Positions 44,424-52,416 of a stretch of 64,000 bases of DNA are shown here, piece after piece. Every line of letters begins with the position of its first letter. Position 1 is the first letter of the stretch. The translations under genes were made by a program, and so were the position numbers. Under the pieces are notes generated by a model. The model was not told the DNA's origin. It made no database searches and saw only the letters and a list, made by a program, of their open reading frames with translations. The stretch comes from Capsulimonas corticalis (GTDB lineage: Bacteria > Armatimonadota > Armatimonadia > Armatimonadales > Capsulimonadaceae), in contig NZ_AP025739.1 of NCBI RefSeq assembly GCF_003574315.2, forward strand, positions 1,116,001-1,180,000, written 5' to 3'.

Positions 44424-44444
44424 CACAAGCCAAGGCGTCCGCCA

Positions 44445-44474
44445 TTGACCTATGGGCGGCGAAACCAGTATCAT
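44445..44474 (+). promoter_or_regulatory. Sigma-70 promoter for the MarR gene
   Basis: TTGACC (44445-44450), an 18-base spacer and TATCAT (44469-44474). CCTATG (44449-44454) and CATAGG (44472-44477) form an inverted repeat across the spacer, a possible autoregulatory site for the MarR protein. The predicted start falls at about 44481. Confidence 0.6.
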
Positions 44475-44480
44475 AGGGGA

Positions 44481-44537
44481 ATGATCGATTACAGCAAGAC
44501 CGCACCGGCGACGCAGGGCATGGAGGCGGGCCGATGA
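44481..44537 (+). CDS. Possible 18-codon leaderless leader peptide upstream of marR
   Basis: An ATG exactly at the predicted transcription start opens an 18-codon frame (MIDYSKTAPATQGMEAGR). It ends in TGA overlapping the ATG of the MarR gene as ATGA. The MarR Shine-Dalgarno GGAGG is inside it. It could couple translation of the regulator to the leader. It may equally be chance; there is no conservation evidence here. Confidence 0.35.
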   Translation: MIDYSKTAPATQGMEAGR

Positions 44538-44986
44538 GCGACGCGTTTGAGTCGCATTACGGCAGTCCGAACGAAAGCCCCGGATTTCAGCTCTGGCGCG
44601 TCAGCAACCTCTGGCAGCGGCAGATCCGCAAGGCGCTGCAGCCGTTCGAGCTGACTCACGTGCAGTACGCCATTTTGACCGTGACCGCCTGGCTCTCCGA
44701 CCGCGACGAGCCAATGACCCAGGCGGAAATCGCCCGTTTGGCCGGCACCGACGAGATGATGACCTCCCAGGTCGTCCGCGCCCTGGAAGCGCGCGGCCTG
44801 CTCTCCCGCGAACGCCACCGGCAGGATTTCCGCGCCTTCCAAATTTTGGTCACCGACGCCGGCCGAGAAATGGCCGAAAGCGCCCTCAAGTGCGTCGAAT
44901 CCACCGACGAAGCATTCTTCACGAAGCTCGGCGACGAATCCCCGTACCTGACGTATCTGCTCAGCCGGCTATCAGAAACGGAATAG
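44534..44986 (+). CDS. MarR-family transcriptional regulator
   Basis: A 150-residue winged-helix repressor. The helix-turn-helix lies in MTQAEIARLAGTDEMMTSQV with the recognition part VVRALEARGLLSRERHRQDFR, followed by a wing and a C-terminal dimer helix. MarR proteins are dimers released from DNA by small ligands or oxidation. Its likely targets are its own promoter and perhaps the adjacent Lys/Ala/Pro-rich gene. GGAGG precedes the ATG. Confidence 0.9.
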   Translation: MSDAFESHYGSPNESPGFQLWRVSNLWQRQIRKALQPFELTHVQYAILTVTAWLSDRDEPMTQAEIARLAGTDEMMTSQVVRALEARGLLSRERHRQDFRAFQILVTDAGREMAESALKCVESTDEAFFTKLGDESPYLTYLLSRLSETE

Positions 44987-45081
44987 TCTTTTGGGGTGGC
45001 GCGAAGCGCCGGGATAGGTAGAATCCGGAGAGGTCGCCTGAAGGCCAGGGGTGGGTTTGCCATCGCAAGAGATAGAACGCA

Positions 45082-45115
45082 CAAAGGGCGCAGGCAAATG
45101 GATTTGCCAGCGCCC
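45082..45115 (-). terminator. Hairpin terminator for the minus-strand stress operon
   Basis: GGGCGC-A-GGCAAA/TTTGCC-A-GCGCCC forms a long stem with a TGGA loop and one A-A mismatch. On the minus strand it is followed by TTTGT. It is 17 bases beyond the 45132 gene stop. A smaller GGCGC-GAA-GCGCC hairpin lies nearer the MarR stop on the plus side. Confidence 0.65.
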
Positions 45116-45131
45116 CAAACAAAATCGCAGA

Positions 45132-45845
45132 TCAGCGAATCACGGTCGAGCCAGACGTTTGTTCTTCATCGATCGCCTCATCATCCCGGTCGACTTCCGT
45201 TCCCGGATCGCCGCGCAGAGCGGGGGTGCGTTCGTAGCCGCGCCAGGCTTCGCGCTCGCGTGCGATCTCGTCGTCTTCATAGGCGGGCGCATTGGGATCG
45301 TATCCCGAGTAGCCCGTGCTGTGGAAGTGCTCGGCGCGGCGGTCGATATCGACCGCGCCGTGATTGTGAAAGACTTCCAGCGCGCGCTGCGCCAAATGCT
45401 CGGCCGCCGTCACGGTGATCAGGGTTCCGCCGCGACGGACGCCTTCCGCGTAGTATTTGGCGTGCTTCTCCGGAACGCCCGCCTCCACGAGGGCCGCGAT
45501 CACGCCGCCGCTTTGCGCGCCGGCGCCGGCAAGCGTGGCGATCAATGGGCCGGCCGCGAAAATCGCGCCGATTCCAGAGAGCGACATGGAGCTCATGCCG
45601 CCGGCCAGCAGCCCGCCCATCGGAACAATCGCCACGGGATCCGTGATTCCCGCGTCTCCTCGTTCATCCCGGATCTCACGCGCGCGGTCCACGGTGTAAA
45701 GCTCGTCCCGATCACTGAATCCCGCGCCCCGGCGATTGGCCGCGACGCTGATATTGTCACGAGAGATTCCCGCATCGGTGAGGCTGCGCACCGTGGCGCG
45801 CGCGTCTTCGAATTCGTCGAACAGACCGACGATCGTTTTGGCCAT
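45132..45845 (-). CDS. General stress protein-like glycine-rich protein (DUF1269/YflT-like)
   Basis: A 237-residue protein. The N-terminus (TIVGLFDEFEDARATVRSLT, then DNISVAANRRGAG) is the fold of general stress protein 17M/YflT. A central Gly/Ala hydrophobic stretch (MGGLLAGGMSSMSLSGIGAI and the next 20 residues) resembles a soluble glycine-zipper. A second alpha/beta unit (YYAEGVRRGGTLITVTAAEH) is followed by an acidic, charged tail. It probably responds to osmotic or envelope stress. AAGGTGAG lies eight bases before the ATG. It is co-directional with the BON lipoprotein gene. Confidence 0.75.
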   Translation of the reverse strand: MAKTIVGLFDEFEDARATVRSLTDAGISRDNISVAANRRGAGFSDRDELYTVDRAREIRDERGDAGITDPVAIVPMGGLLAGGMSSMSLSGIGAIFAAGPLIATLAGAGAQSGGVIAALVEAGVPEKHAKYYAEGVRRGGTLITVTAAEHLAQRALEVFHNHGAVDIDRRAEHFHSTGYSGYDPNAPAYEDDEIAREREAWRGYERTPALRGDPGTEVDRDDEAIDEEQTSGSTVIR

Positions 45846-45911
45846 GATTTCTCACCTTCATTCCCAGCCGCCGGTCTGTCGCTCACGCACCTTCGAACGA
45901 CGCCCGTACGG

Positions 45912-46385
45912 TTACTTCTTCACCGTCAGCTGATTGATGACTTGCTTGACGCCCTCGATCTTCTTGGCGTCGGCGACGGCCGCTGAGATCGACGCCGCGT
46001 CGGCTTGCGTCCCGCGCAGCACGACGGTCTCGCTCTTGGTGTCCACGTTGATATCCTTCGCGGCGACCTTCGAGTCGACGATCAGCGCATTCTTCACCTT
46101 CATGGTGATCTGCGCGTCGCCAATCGCACCGTTCGGATTCGTCGACGGCTTGTTCATCATGGTGCCGCCCGGACCGCCCGGCGCTGTCGCCGGCGGAGCG
46201 TTCGTCGTCGCGGTGGCGCCGGCCCCAGCCGCCGGAACCGGCGTCATTGTGGAGGGCTGCGACGGAGGCGGAGCCGTTTCTTCGTCCTTCTTGCCGCAGC
46301 CGGCGGTCAGCGCGACGGCCAGAGCCGCCGCGAGCGAAAGCGCAGCCCACCGATTTTTCGTAACGCCGCTCATTTGGTCAGTCAT
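45912..46385 (-). CDS. BON-domain lipoprotein
   Basis: A 157-residue lipoprotein. The signal peptide ends in lipobox LTAGC (Cys about residue 30). A Pro/Ala/Thr-rich spacer (about 35-85) precedes one BON domain (about 90-157, ALIVDSKVAAKDINVDTKSE to VKQVINQLTVKK). BON proteins bind phospholipid and protect the outer membrane under osmotic stress (OsmY-like). A perfect AAGGAGG lies eight bases before the ATG at 46385. It is upstream of the stress gene at 45132, likely one transcript. Confidence 0.88.
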   Translation of the reverse strand: MTDQMSGVTKNRWAALSLAAALAVALTAGCGKKDEETAPPPSQPSTMTPVPAAGAGATATTNAPPATAPGGPGGTMMNKPSTNPNGAIGDAQITMKVKNALIVDSKVAAKDINVDTKSETVVLRGTQADAASISAAVADAKKIEGVKQVINQLTVKK

Positions 46386-46541
46386 CCTTGATGCCTCCTT
46401 GATAATCCTCTTCCTGCGAACATGCAGGAACAAATCGCTTATACCCCAGGCGCGCGGCAAGCAAACTTCATTCACGAGAATGCAACTTTTCCGGCCGGTT
46501 ACTGTCTCACCCTACAGAGCAAGAGTTTTCAAGGAGTATTT

Positions 46542-47276
46542 ATGAAATTCGCATTCGGATTTGCCGGAGTCGCCACCCTCATTTTGGTCGCCGGCGTAAG
46601 CCGGGCGGACATTACGACCGTGACGCATATGAGCATGGATATGCCGGGGATGCACAATGGGCCTCAGATGCCGGCGGCGGCGCAGGCGCAGCTCGATTCG
46701 ATGAGCAATACGACGACTTACATGAGCGGGCATAAAGTGCGCACGGACAGTTCGTTTATGTCGTTCATCGTGAATCCCGACGCCGGGAAGATGTGGTTCC
46801 TGAACAACACCGCTCATACCTACACCGTCACCCCGTTCGACGCCGCGCAGTCCAAGCAAATGATGCAGAGCATACTCAAGGGGCGCGCCGTGGACATGAA
46901 CGCCGCGAATTATAAGGTCACCGACACCGGCCGCACCACCAAGATCCTGGGCCATACGGCGCGGCATTATATCGTCAAAATGTCGATGACGCTGATGGGG
47001 CAAGCCACAACAATGACTCAGGATATTCTCGCGGCGCAGGATCTGTCCGCGGCGGACACCGGCGCGTTTGGAGGCGGATCTGGGCCAGGGCAGGTGCACG
47101 GCCTGCCGCTTGTCACGACCACGACTTACCACAGCGGCCTCACCGAAGGCATGATCTCAAAGCAAGTCGTCACGTCACTCACCACAACCCCCATTCCGGC
47201 CTCGACATTCGATCTGCCCGACGGTTACACGCTGACGGAAAACAAAGACACGACCTCGGGCATGTTTGGGAAATAA
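46542..47276 (+). CDS. Secreted DUF4412-like protein
   Basis: A 244-residue exported protein with a signal peptide (FAFGFAGVATLILVAGVSRA). The body is rich in Met and Thr and has the antiparallel beta pattern typical of DUF4412 proteins: THMSMDMPGM, TTYMSGHKVRTDSS, TTKILGHTARHYIVKMSM, PIPASTFDLPDGYTL. These resemble LolA/LppX-like lipid-binding folds, but function is unknown. AAGGAG is well spaced before the ATG. A terminator follows. Confidence 0.72.
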   Translation: MKFAFGFAGVATLILVAGVSRADITTVTHMSMDMPGMHNGPQMPAAAQAQLDSMSNTTTYMSGHKVRTDSSFMSFIVNPDAGKMWFLNNTAHTYTVTPFDAAQSKQMMQSILKGRAVDMNAANYKVTDTGRTTKILGHTARHYIVKMSMTLMGQATTMTQDILAAQDLSAADTGAFGGGSGPGQVHGLPLVTTTTYHSGLTEGMISKQVVTSLTTTPIPASTFDLPDGYTLTENKDTTSGMFGK

Positions 47277-47305
47277 CGCTCTCGCAGCCCTGAGTTTATC
47301 CGATG

Positions 47306-47343
47306 AAAAGCGCGTCGCTCAAACGTGGGCGAGGCGCTTTTTT
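47306..47343 (+). terminator. Rho-independent terminator
   Basis: AAAAGCGC-G-TCGC pairs with GCGA-G-GCGCTTTT (one G-G mismatch) and runs into TTTTTT. It ends the 46542 transcript before the TIG-repeat gene. Confidence 0.85.
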
Positions 47344-47503
47344 GGATTCCAAGCCGATCGTTTCCTCCGCCCGCCTCCGAACCCCCTATTGCCCTGCGGC
47401 GTTTCCTCCGATAATTTGGCGTGATACGCCGTCTTCCGTCTGCGTCGCGTCTGCAAAAGGCGCTCGCGACAAGCTCATGGAATCGGCGGCCAAAGGAGTT
47501 CTC

Positions 47504-50500
47504 ATGCGTCCTCGCACGATCAGGATCGCTTTACATACCGTCGCCTTGCTCTGGATCGCCCTCGCCGCCGCGCCGAAAATCGCTCATGCGGACCCGGCGA
47601 TCGATACGCTTTCGCCCACCTCCATTTCGGCAGGGACGGGCAGCGTCACACTGACCATCACGGGAAGCGGTTTCGATACGTCATCCCAGGTTCGTTTCAA
47701 CGGCGACTTGCTGGCGCCGGCGTCGGTAACGCCGGCGCAAATCACCGTCACCGTCCCGGCGGCGGATACCGCCAGCGGCGGTTATATGAGCGTCTCCGTT
47801 GTTGGAGCCTCCGCAGAATCACCCTTCAAGCTCTTTACCGTCCAGAACAACGCCCCACAGATCGCGGCGCTGGTTCCCAGCACCGCCTTCGCCGGCGGAA
47901 ACTTCTTTACGCTGACGCTCATCGGTTCAGGTTTCAACGCGCAGACGCAGGTTATCTTCGGCCCAGACCAACTCACGCCGGACACGGTCAGTCCCACTCA
48001 GCTGACGGTCACGGTGCCGGCCGGCGAGATTGTCAACATCGGTCCCATCACCATCTCTGCGGTCAACCCGGACCCCGTGACCGGTTCTTCCAATACCCAG
48101 ACGTTCACAGTGATGACGCCCGTTCCAGTCCTTGCCAGCGTCGCCCCCAGCGCTATCGTTGCGGGATCGCCGGATACGACGATCACGCTGACGGGACAGA
48201 ACTTCCGAAGCGCATCGACCGCGCAGTGGAATGGCGCCCCGCTGGCGACAACACTGATGAGCCCCGCCTCGCTCACGGCCGTCGTTCCCGCCGCAAACCT
48301 CTCGTCCGCGACCACGGCGAATGTTACCGTCTCGGACCCGGATTACGGGGTCTCCGGCGCCGTCTCATTTGTCGTTACGCCGCCGGCTCCGACGGCGTTA
48401 TCGCTGAGTCCCAGCACCGCGAATAGCAGCGATCCCGACTTTACGCTCACCGTCAACGGCGTGAACTTCCTCGCGAACTCGACGATCAAGTGGGGCAACA
48501 CCGTCCTCACGACAACATTTGTCTCGGCCACACAGCTCACGGCCGTCGTTTCGTCGAATTTTGTCTGGACTCCCATCACGGCGCCGATCACGGTGACGAC
48601 GCCCATCAACGGCAAGACGGTCGTGACCGCGCCGCTCACCTTCACCGTCAACGCCAGTATTCCGACGATCAGCACATTAAATCCGGCGACCAAAGTCGCG
48701 GGAAGCGCGGGATTTACGCTGAACGTCACGGGAGCGAAGTGTCTCAAGGGCGCTGTGATTAACTGGAATGGAACCCCGCTGCCGACAACGATCATTTCCT
48801 CTGGTTTCCTGACGGCGAATATTTCGGCCGACATGATCGCCACGGCGGGAACGGCCGCCGTCACACTGACCAACGTCGGCGCCAGCGCGCCGTCGAAGCC
48901 GCTCACCTTCCAGATCACGCCCCAACCGACGCCAAAGCTCACCTCGCTCAACCCGAGCACGGTTTCCGTCGGCGCGGCCGACACCCAGATCACCATAAGC
49001 GGCTCCAGCTTCCGAAGCTCCTGTGTGGCTCAGTGGAACGGGGTCTCGCTGCCGACGACGTTTGTCAGCGATTCGTCGCTGACGGCCGTGATCCCCGCCG
49101 CGGACTTGGCCGCCGCGACATCCGCGAACATCACCGTTTCGGATCCGGACGCCGGCGTCTCCAACGCCCTCCCGTTCACGGTGACGGCGCCTACGGCGCT
49201 GTCGCTCAGCCCAAATTCGGCGAATAGCGGTGATCCGGACTTCACGCTGACGGTCAATGGCGCGAACTTCCTGGCGAACTCCGCGATCAAATGGGGCGAC
49301 ACAATCCTGGCGACCACGCTCGTGTCATCCAGCAAATTGAGCGCGACGATCCCCGCCGCTTTGGTCTCGGCTCCTGGCTCGGTCTCCGTCACCGTCACCA
49401 CGCCGATCAAAGGCGCCGCGATCGCAACGGCGGCGCTCACTTTCACGGTCAACGCCAGCGTTCCGACGATTACCGCTCTGACCCCGTCGTCGGAAATCGC
49501 CGGCGACCCTGGATTCATGCTAAGCGTTACCGGAGCCAGATGCCTGCCGGGCGCGACGATCAATTGGAACGGCGCTCCGCTGCCGACGACATTCGTCTCG
49601 TCCAGCCTGCTGACGGCCAGCGTCTCGGCGGATAAGATCGCCAATTCGGGAACGGCGTCGATTACGCTTTCCAACCCCGGCGCGGCGCCGTCGGCTGCGC
49701 TCTCCTTCCCAATCGCCGTTCGGCCGATCCCGGCGATTACCGCCCTGACGCCAAACAGCGCGCCGGCGAAATCGCCTGATGTCACGATCCTTCTCAGCGG
49801 CGCCTACTTCAACAGCCGCTCCGCCGTCCGTTGGAACGGCGCGCCGCTGCCGACCACATTCGTGAGCGCCAGCGCGCTGACCGCGACGATTCCGGCCGCG
49901 AATATCGCGGCGGCGGGAAGCGGCGTAATCACGGTCTCCGATCCGAACTATGGCGTCTCGAACGGCGTCCTGTTCACGATTACCGCGCCCATCCCAGTGG
50001 CGCTCTCGCTTAGCCCTAACTCCATCTACAGCGGCGCCTCGGATTTCACTTTGACGGTAAACGGTTCGGACTTCCAGCCCGGCTCGGTGATCCGCTGGAG
50101 CAATATGTCCCTGCCGACCACCTTCGTCTCGCCAACCCAGCTGACGGCCACGGTCGCGGCCAGCATGGTCTGGACGCCCACGACCGCGCCGGTCGTCGTC
50201 TGCACGACCCTGAGCGGCAAGATGGTCGCCACCGCGCCGCTGACATTCACGGTCAACCCGAGCACGCCGATCATCTCCACGCTCAATCCGCCCTCCAAGG
50301 TCGCCGGAGCCGCCGCCTTCACGCTGACCGTCACGGGCGCCAAGTGTCTGAAGGGAGCGACCATCAACTGGAACGGCGCGCCGCTCGCGACCACGATTAT
50401 CTCGTCCGGCATGCTCCAGGCGAATATTTCGCCGGACATGATCGCCAACGCGGGTTCGGTCGCCGTCACACTGAGCAATGCTGGGTCCGCGCCATCCGTC

Positions 50501-52195
50501 CCGCTCACCTTCCAGATCCTTCCGCGCATCGCGCCGACGATCACCAGCCTGAGCCCCAATAGCGCCGCCGCGCAGTCCCGAGATATTCGTCTGAGCGTGT
50601 CGGGAACGGGTTTCACCAGGAATTCCTCTGTCTGCTGGAACGGCGCGCCGCTGACGACCGCGTTTGTGAGCGCCGCCACTCTTGTCGCGATCATCCCGAC
50701 ATCGGATCTCACCACGCCCGGCTCGGCGGCGGTGACTGTCTCGGACCCGGACTACGGCGTGTCCACACCCGCCGCATTCACCGTGACGGCGCTGCCGACC
50801 CTGACGGCGCTTAGCCCGAACGCGGCGAAAAACGGCGACCCCGACTTTACGCTCACCGTCACCGGAACGAATTTCCAGGCAAGCTCCGTCGTCTGGTGGA
50901 CCAACATGCCGCTGGCGACGACATTCGTCTCAGCCAATAAGCTCACGGCGACGGTTCCCGCCGCCTTTATCGGAGCGCCGAATACATTCGCCGTGACTGT
51001 GACCACGCTCGTGAGCGGGAAGTCGATAACAACGGCGCCGCTGAGCTTCACGGTCAACCCCTGCACTCCGATCATCAGCAGCCTGACTCCGGCGTCCGCG
51101 CTCGCCGGCGGCGGGTCGTTTACGCTGACCGTGCGCGGCTCCAAGTGTATGAGAAGCGCCACGGTCAATTGGAACGGCGCGCCGCTTGTAACCACCGTCC
51201 TCTCCTCCGGAGTGGTGACGGCGGTCGTACCGGCGGAGAATATCGCCTCGGTGGGCGCGGCGTCCATCACGCTCTCCAATCCCAGCGCGGCTCCGTCGTC
51301 CGCCCTCACGTTCCAAATCGCCGCGCCGCCCACGCCGAAGATCAGCGCGCTGAACCCGAACACCGCCGCCGTGACGCCGGCGAGCACCGGGGCGGCGTCG
51401 GCACAGAACGCGCCGAGTGTCCAGATCCTCGTCACCGGATCGAACTTCAACGCGAGATCTGTCGTCTGCTGGAACGGAGCCGCGCTGCCGACGGCGTTTG
51501 TGAGCGTAACCTCGCTGAAGGCGACGATCCCGGCGGCGAACCTGACGGCGGCGGCCACGGCGAGCATCACGGTCAAAGACCCCAATTACGGCGTCTCCAG
51601 CCCGGCGCCGTTCATGGTGATCGTACCGCCGCCTTCCGTGACGACGCTCAGCCCAAGCTCGGTCAATAGCGGCGCGACAAACTTCACTTTGACGGTAAAC
51701 GGTTCGGACTTCCAGCCCGGCTCGGTGATCCGCTGGAGCAATATGTCCCTGCCGACCACCTTCGTCTCGCCAACCCAACTGACGGCCACGGTCGCGGCCA
51801 GCATGGTCTGGACGCCCACGACCGCGCCGGTCGTCGTCTGCACGACCCTGAGCGGCAAGATGGTCGCCACCGCGCCGCTGACATTCACGGTCAACCCGAG
51901 CACGCCGATCATCTCCACGCTCAATCCGCCTTCCAAGGTCGCCGGAGCCGCCGCCTTCACGCTGACCGTTACGGGCGCCAAGTGTCTGAAGGGAGCGACC
52001 ATCAACTGGAACGGCGCGCCGCTCGCGACCACGATTATCGCATCGGGCGTGCTTCAGGCGACTATCTCCACGGACATGATCGCGACCGCAGGTTCGGCGG
52101 CTATCACGCTGGCCAATCCCGGCTCCGCGTCTTCCGCGCCGCTTACGCTCCAGATCACGAATCTCTCAGGAACGGGCTCATCCGCCAAGTCCTGA
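47504..52195 (+). CDS. Secreted protein of 17 TIG/IPT repeats
   Basis: A 1563-residue exported protein. A signal peptide (IALHTVALLWIALAAAPKIAHA) is followed only by TIG/IPT immunoglobulin-like repeats of about 85-95 residues, 17 by my count. After the first two, they run as five A-B-C triplets. A repeats contain SDPDYGVS-like endings. B repeats start LSPNSANSGDPDFTLTVNG. C repeats carry GAKCLKGATINWNGAPL with a conserved Cys. No anchor, catalytic domain or C-terminal sorting signal is visible. It is probably a fibrous adhesin or cell-surface scaffold. AAGGAG six bases before the ATG at 47504 decides the start over a longer frame from 47303. A terminator follows. Confidence 0.88.
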   Translation: MRPRTIRIALHTVALLWIALAAAPKIAHADPAIDTLSPTSISAGTGSVTLTITGSGFDTSSQVRFNGDLLAPASVTPAQITVTVPAADTASGGYMSVSVVGASAESPFKLFTVQNNAPQIAALVPSTAFAGGNFFTLTLIGSGFNAQTQVIFGPDQLTPDTVSPTQLTVTVPAGEIVNIGPITISAVNPDPVTGSSNTQTFTVMTPVPVLASVAPSAIVAGSPDTTITLTGQNFRSASTAQWNGAPLATTLMSPASLTAVVPAANLSSATTANVTVSDPDYGVSGAVSFVVTPPAPTALSLSPSTANSSDPDFTLTVNGVNFLANSTIKWGNTVLTTTFVSATQLTAVVSSNFVWTPITAPITVTTPINGKTVVTAPLTFTVNASIPTISTLNPATKVAGSAGFTLNVTGAKCLKGAVINWNGTPLPTTIISSGFLTANISADMIATAGTAAVTLTNVGASAPSKPLTFQITPQPTPKLTSLNPSTVSVGAADTQITISGSSFRSSCVAQWNGVSLPTTFVSDSSLTAVIPAADLAAATSANITVSDPDAGVSNALPFTVTAPTALSLSPNSANSGDPDFTLTVNGANFLANSAIKWGDTILATTLVSSSKLSATIPAALVSAPGSVSVTVTTPIKGAAIATAALTFTVNASVPTITALTPSSEIAGDPGFMLSVTGARCLPGATINWNGAPLPTTFVSSSLLTASVSADKIANSGTASITLSNPGAAPSAALSFPIAVRPIPAITALTPNSAPAKSPDVTILLSGAYFNSRSAVRWNGAPLPTTFVSASALTATIPAANIAAAGSGVITVSDPNYGVSNGVLFTITAPIPVALSLSPNSIYSGASDFTLTVNGSDFQPGSVIRWSNMSLPTTFVSPTQLTATVAASMVWTPTTAPVVVCTTLSGKMVATAPLTFTVNPSTPIISTLNPPSKVAGAAAFTLTVTGAKCLKGATINWNGAPLATTIISSGMLQANISPDMIANAGSVAVTLSNAGSAPSVPLTFQILPRIAPTITSLSPNSAAAQSRDIRLSVSGTGFTRNSSVCWNGAPLTTAFVSAATLVAIIPTSDLTTPGSAAVTVSDPDYGVSTPAAFTVTALPTLTALSPNAAKNGDPDFTLTVTGTNFQASSVVWWTNMPLATTFVSANKLTATVPAAFIGAPNTFAVTVTTLVSGKSITTAPLSFTVNPCTPIISSLTPASALAGGGSFTLTVRGSKCMRSATVNWNGAPLVTTVLSSGVVTAVVPAENIASVGAASITLSNPSAAPSSALTFQIAAPPTPKISALNPNTAAVTPASTGAASAQNAPSVQILVTGSNFNARSVVCWNGAALPTAFVSVTSLKATIPAANLTAAATASITVKDPNYGVSSPAPFMVIVPPPSVTTLSPSSVNSGATNFTLTVNGSDFQPGSVIRWSNMSLPTTFVSPTQLTATVAASMVWTPTTAPVVVCTTLSGKMVATAPLTFTVNPSTPIISTLNPPSKVAGAAAFTLTVTGAKCLKGATINWNGAPLATTIIASGVLQATISTDMIATAGSAAITLANPGSASSAPLTLQITNLSGTGSSAKS
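50045..50400 (+). repeat. Near-identical 356-base direct repeat, copy 1
   Basis: It matches 51683-52038 with three mismatches that I can see. It encodes most of TIG repeat 10 and the start of 11. The offset between copies is exactly 1638 bases (546 codons). Confidence 0.9.
51683..52038 (+). repeat. Near-identical 356-base direct repeat, copy 2
   Basis: Second copy of the 50045-50400 repeat, encoding TIG repeat 16 and the start of 17. The intervening triplet (repeats 12-14) is much more diverged. Confidence 0.9.
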
Positions 52196-52241
52196 TTTCA
52201 CCGCAGCCATTTCATTCCGCGCATCGCCGACTTCTGGAGCG

Positions 52242-52275
52242 AACGCCGTCCGCAAATTTTGCGGGCGGCGTTTTT
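52242..52275 (+). terminator. Rho-independent terminator after the TIG-repeat gene
   Basis: AACGCCG-T-CCGCAAA pairs with TTTGCGG-G-CGGCGTT and is followed by TTTTT, 46 bases after the stop. It isolates the TIG gene from the P47-like operon, so the latter needs its own promoter. Confidence 0.88.
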
Positions 52276-52308
52276 GCGTCACTTTTGGATTTTATTGCAA
52301 AAGGCGCG

Positions 52309-52326
52309 TCACAAACGTTTTTGTGA
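52309..52326. promoter_or_regulatory. Inverted repeat upstream of the P47-like operon
   Basis: TCACAAA-CGTT-TTTGTGA is a perfect 7-base inverted repeat about 90 bases before the first P47-like start. A possible -10 (TATTAT, 52334-52339) is just downstream, but no -35 is convincing. It is a candidate operator or activator site. Confidence 0.4.
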
Positions 52327-52416
52327 ATCGTCTTATTATTGTGCGCGGCTTGCACCCGAAGAGCGGCGCCCAAATGACGAAGGTTCGTCACATAATTTAC
52401 TCAAGAGGTGAAAGCC

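Noticed and set aside
50045-52038. Transposon or IS duplication
   Set aside because: The repeat stays in frame within TIG domains and has no inverted ends or transposase; domain-level recombination explains it.
52309-52326. CRP/FNR binding site
   Set aside because: The half-sites TCACA and TGTGA are in the opposite order to the CRP consensus TGTGA-N6-TCACA, and the spacing differs.
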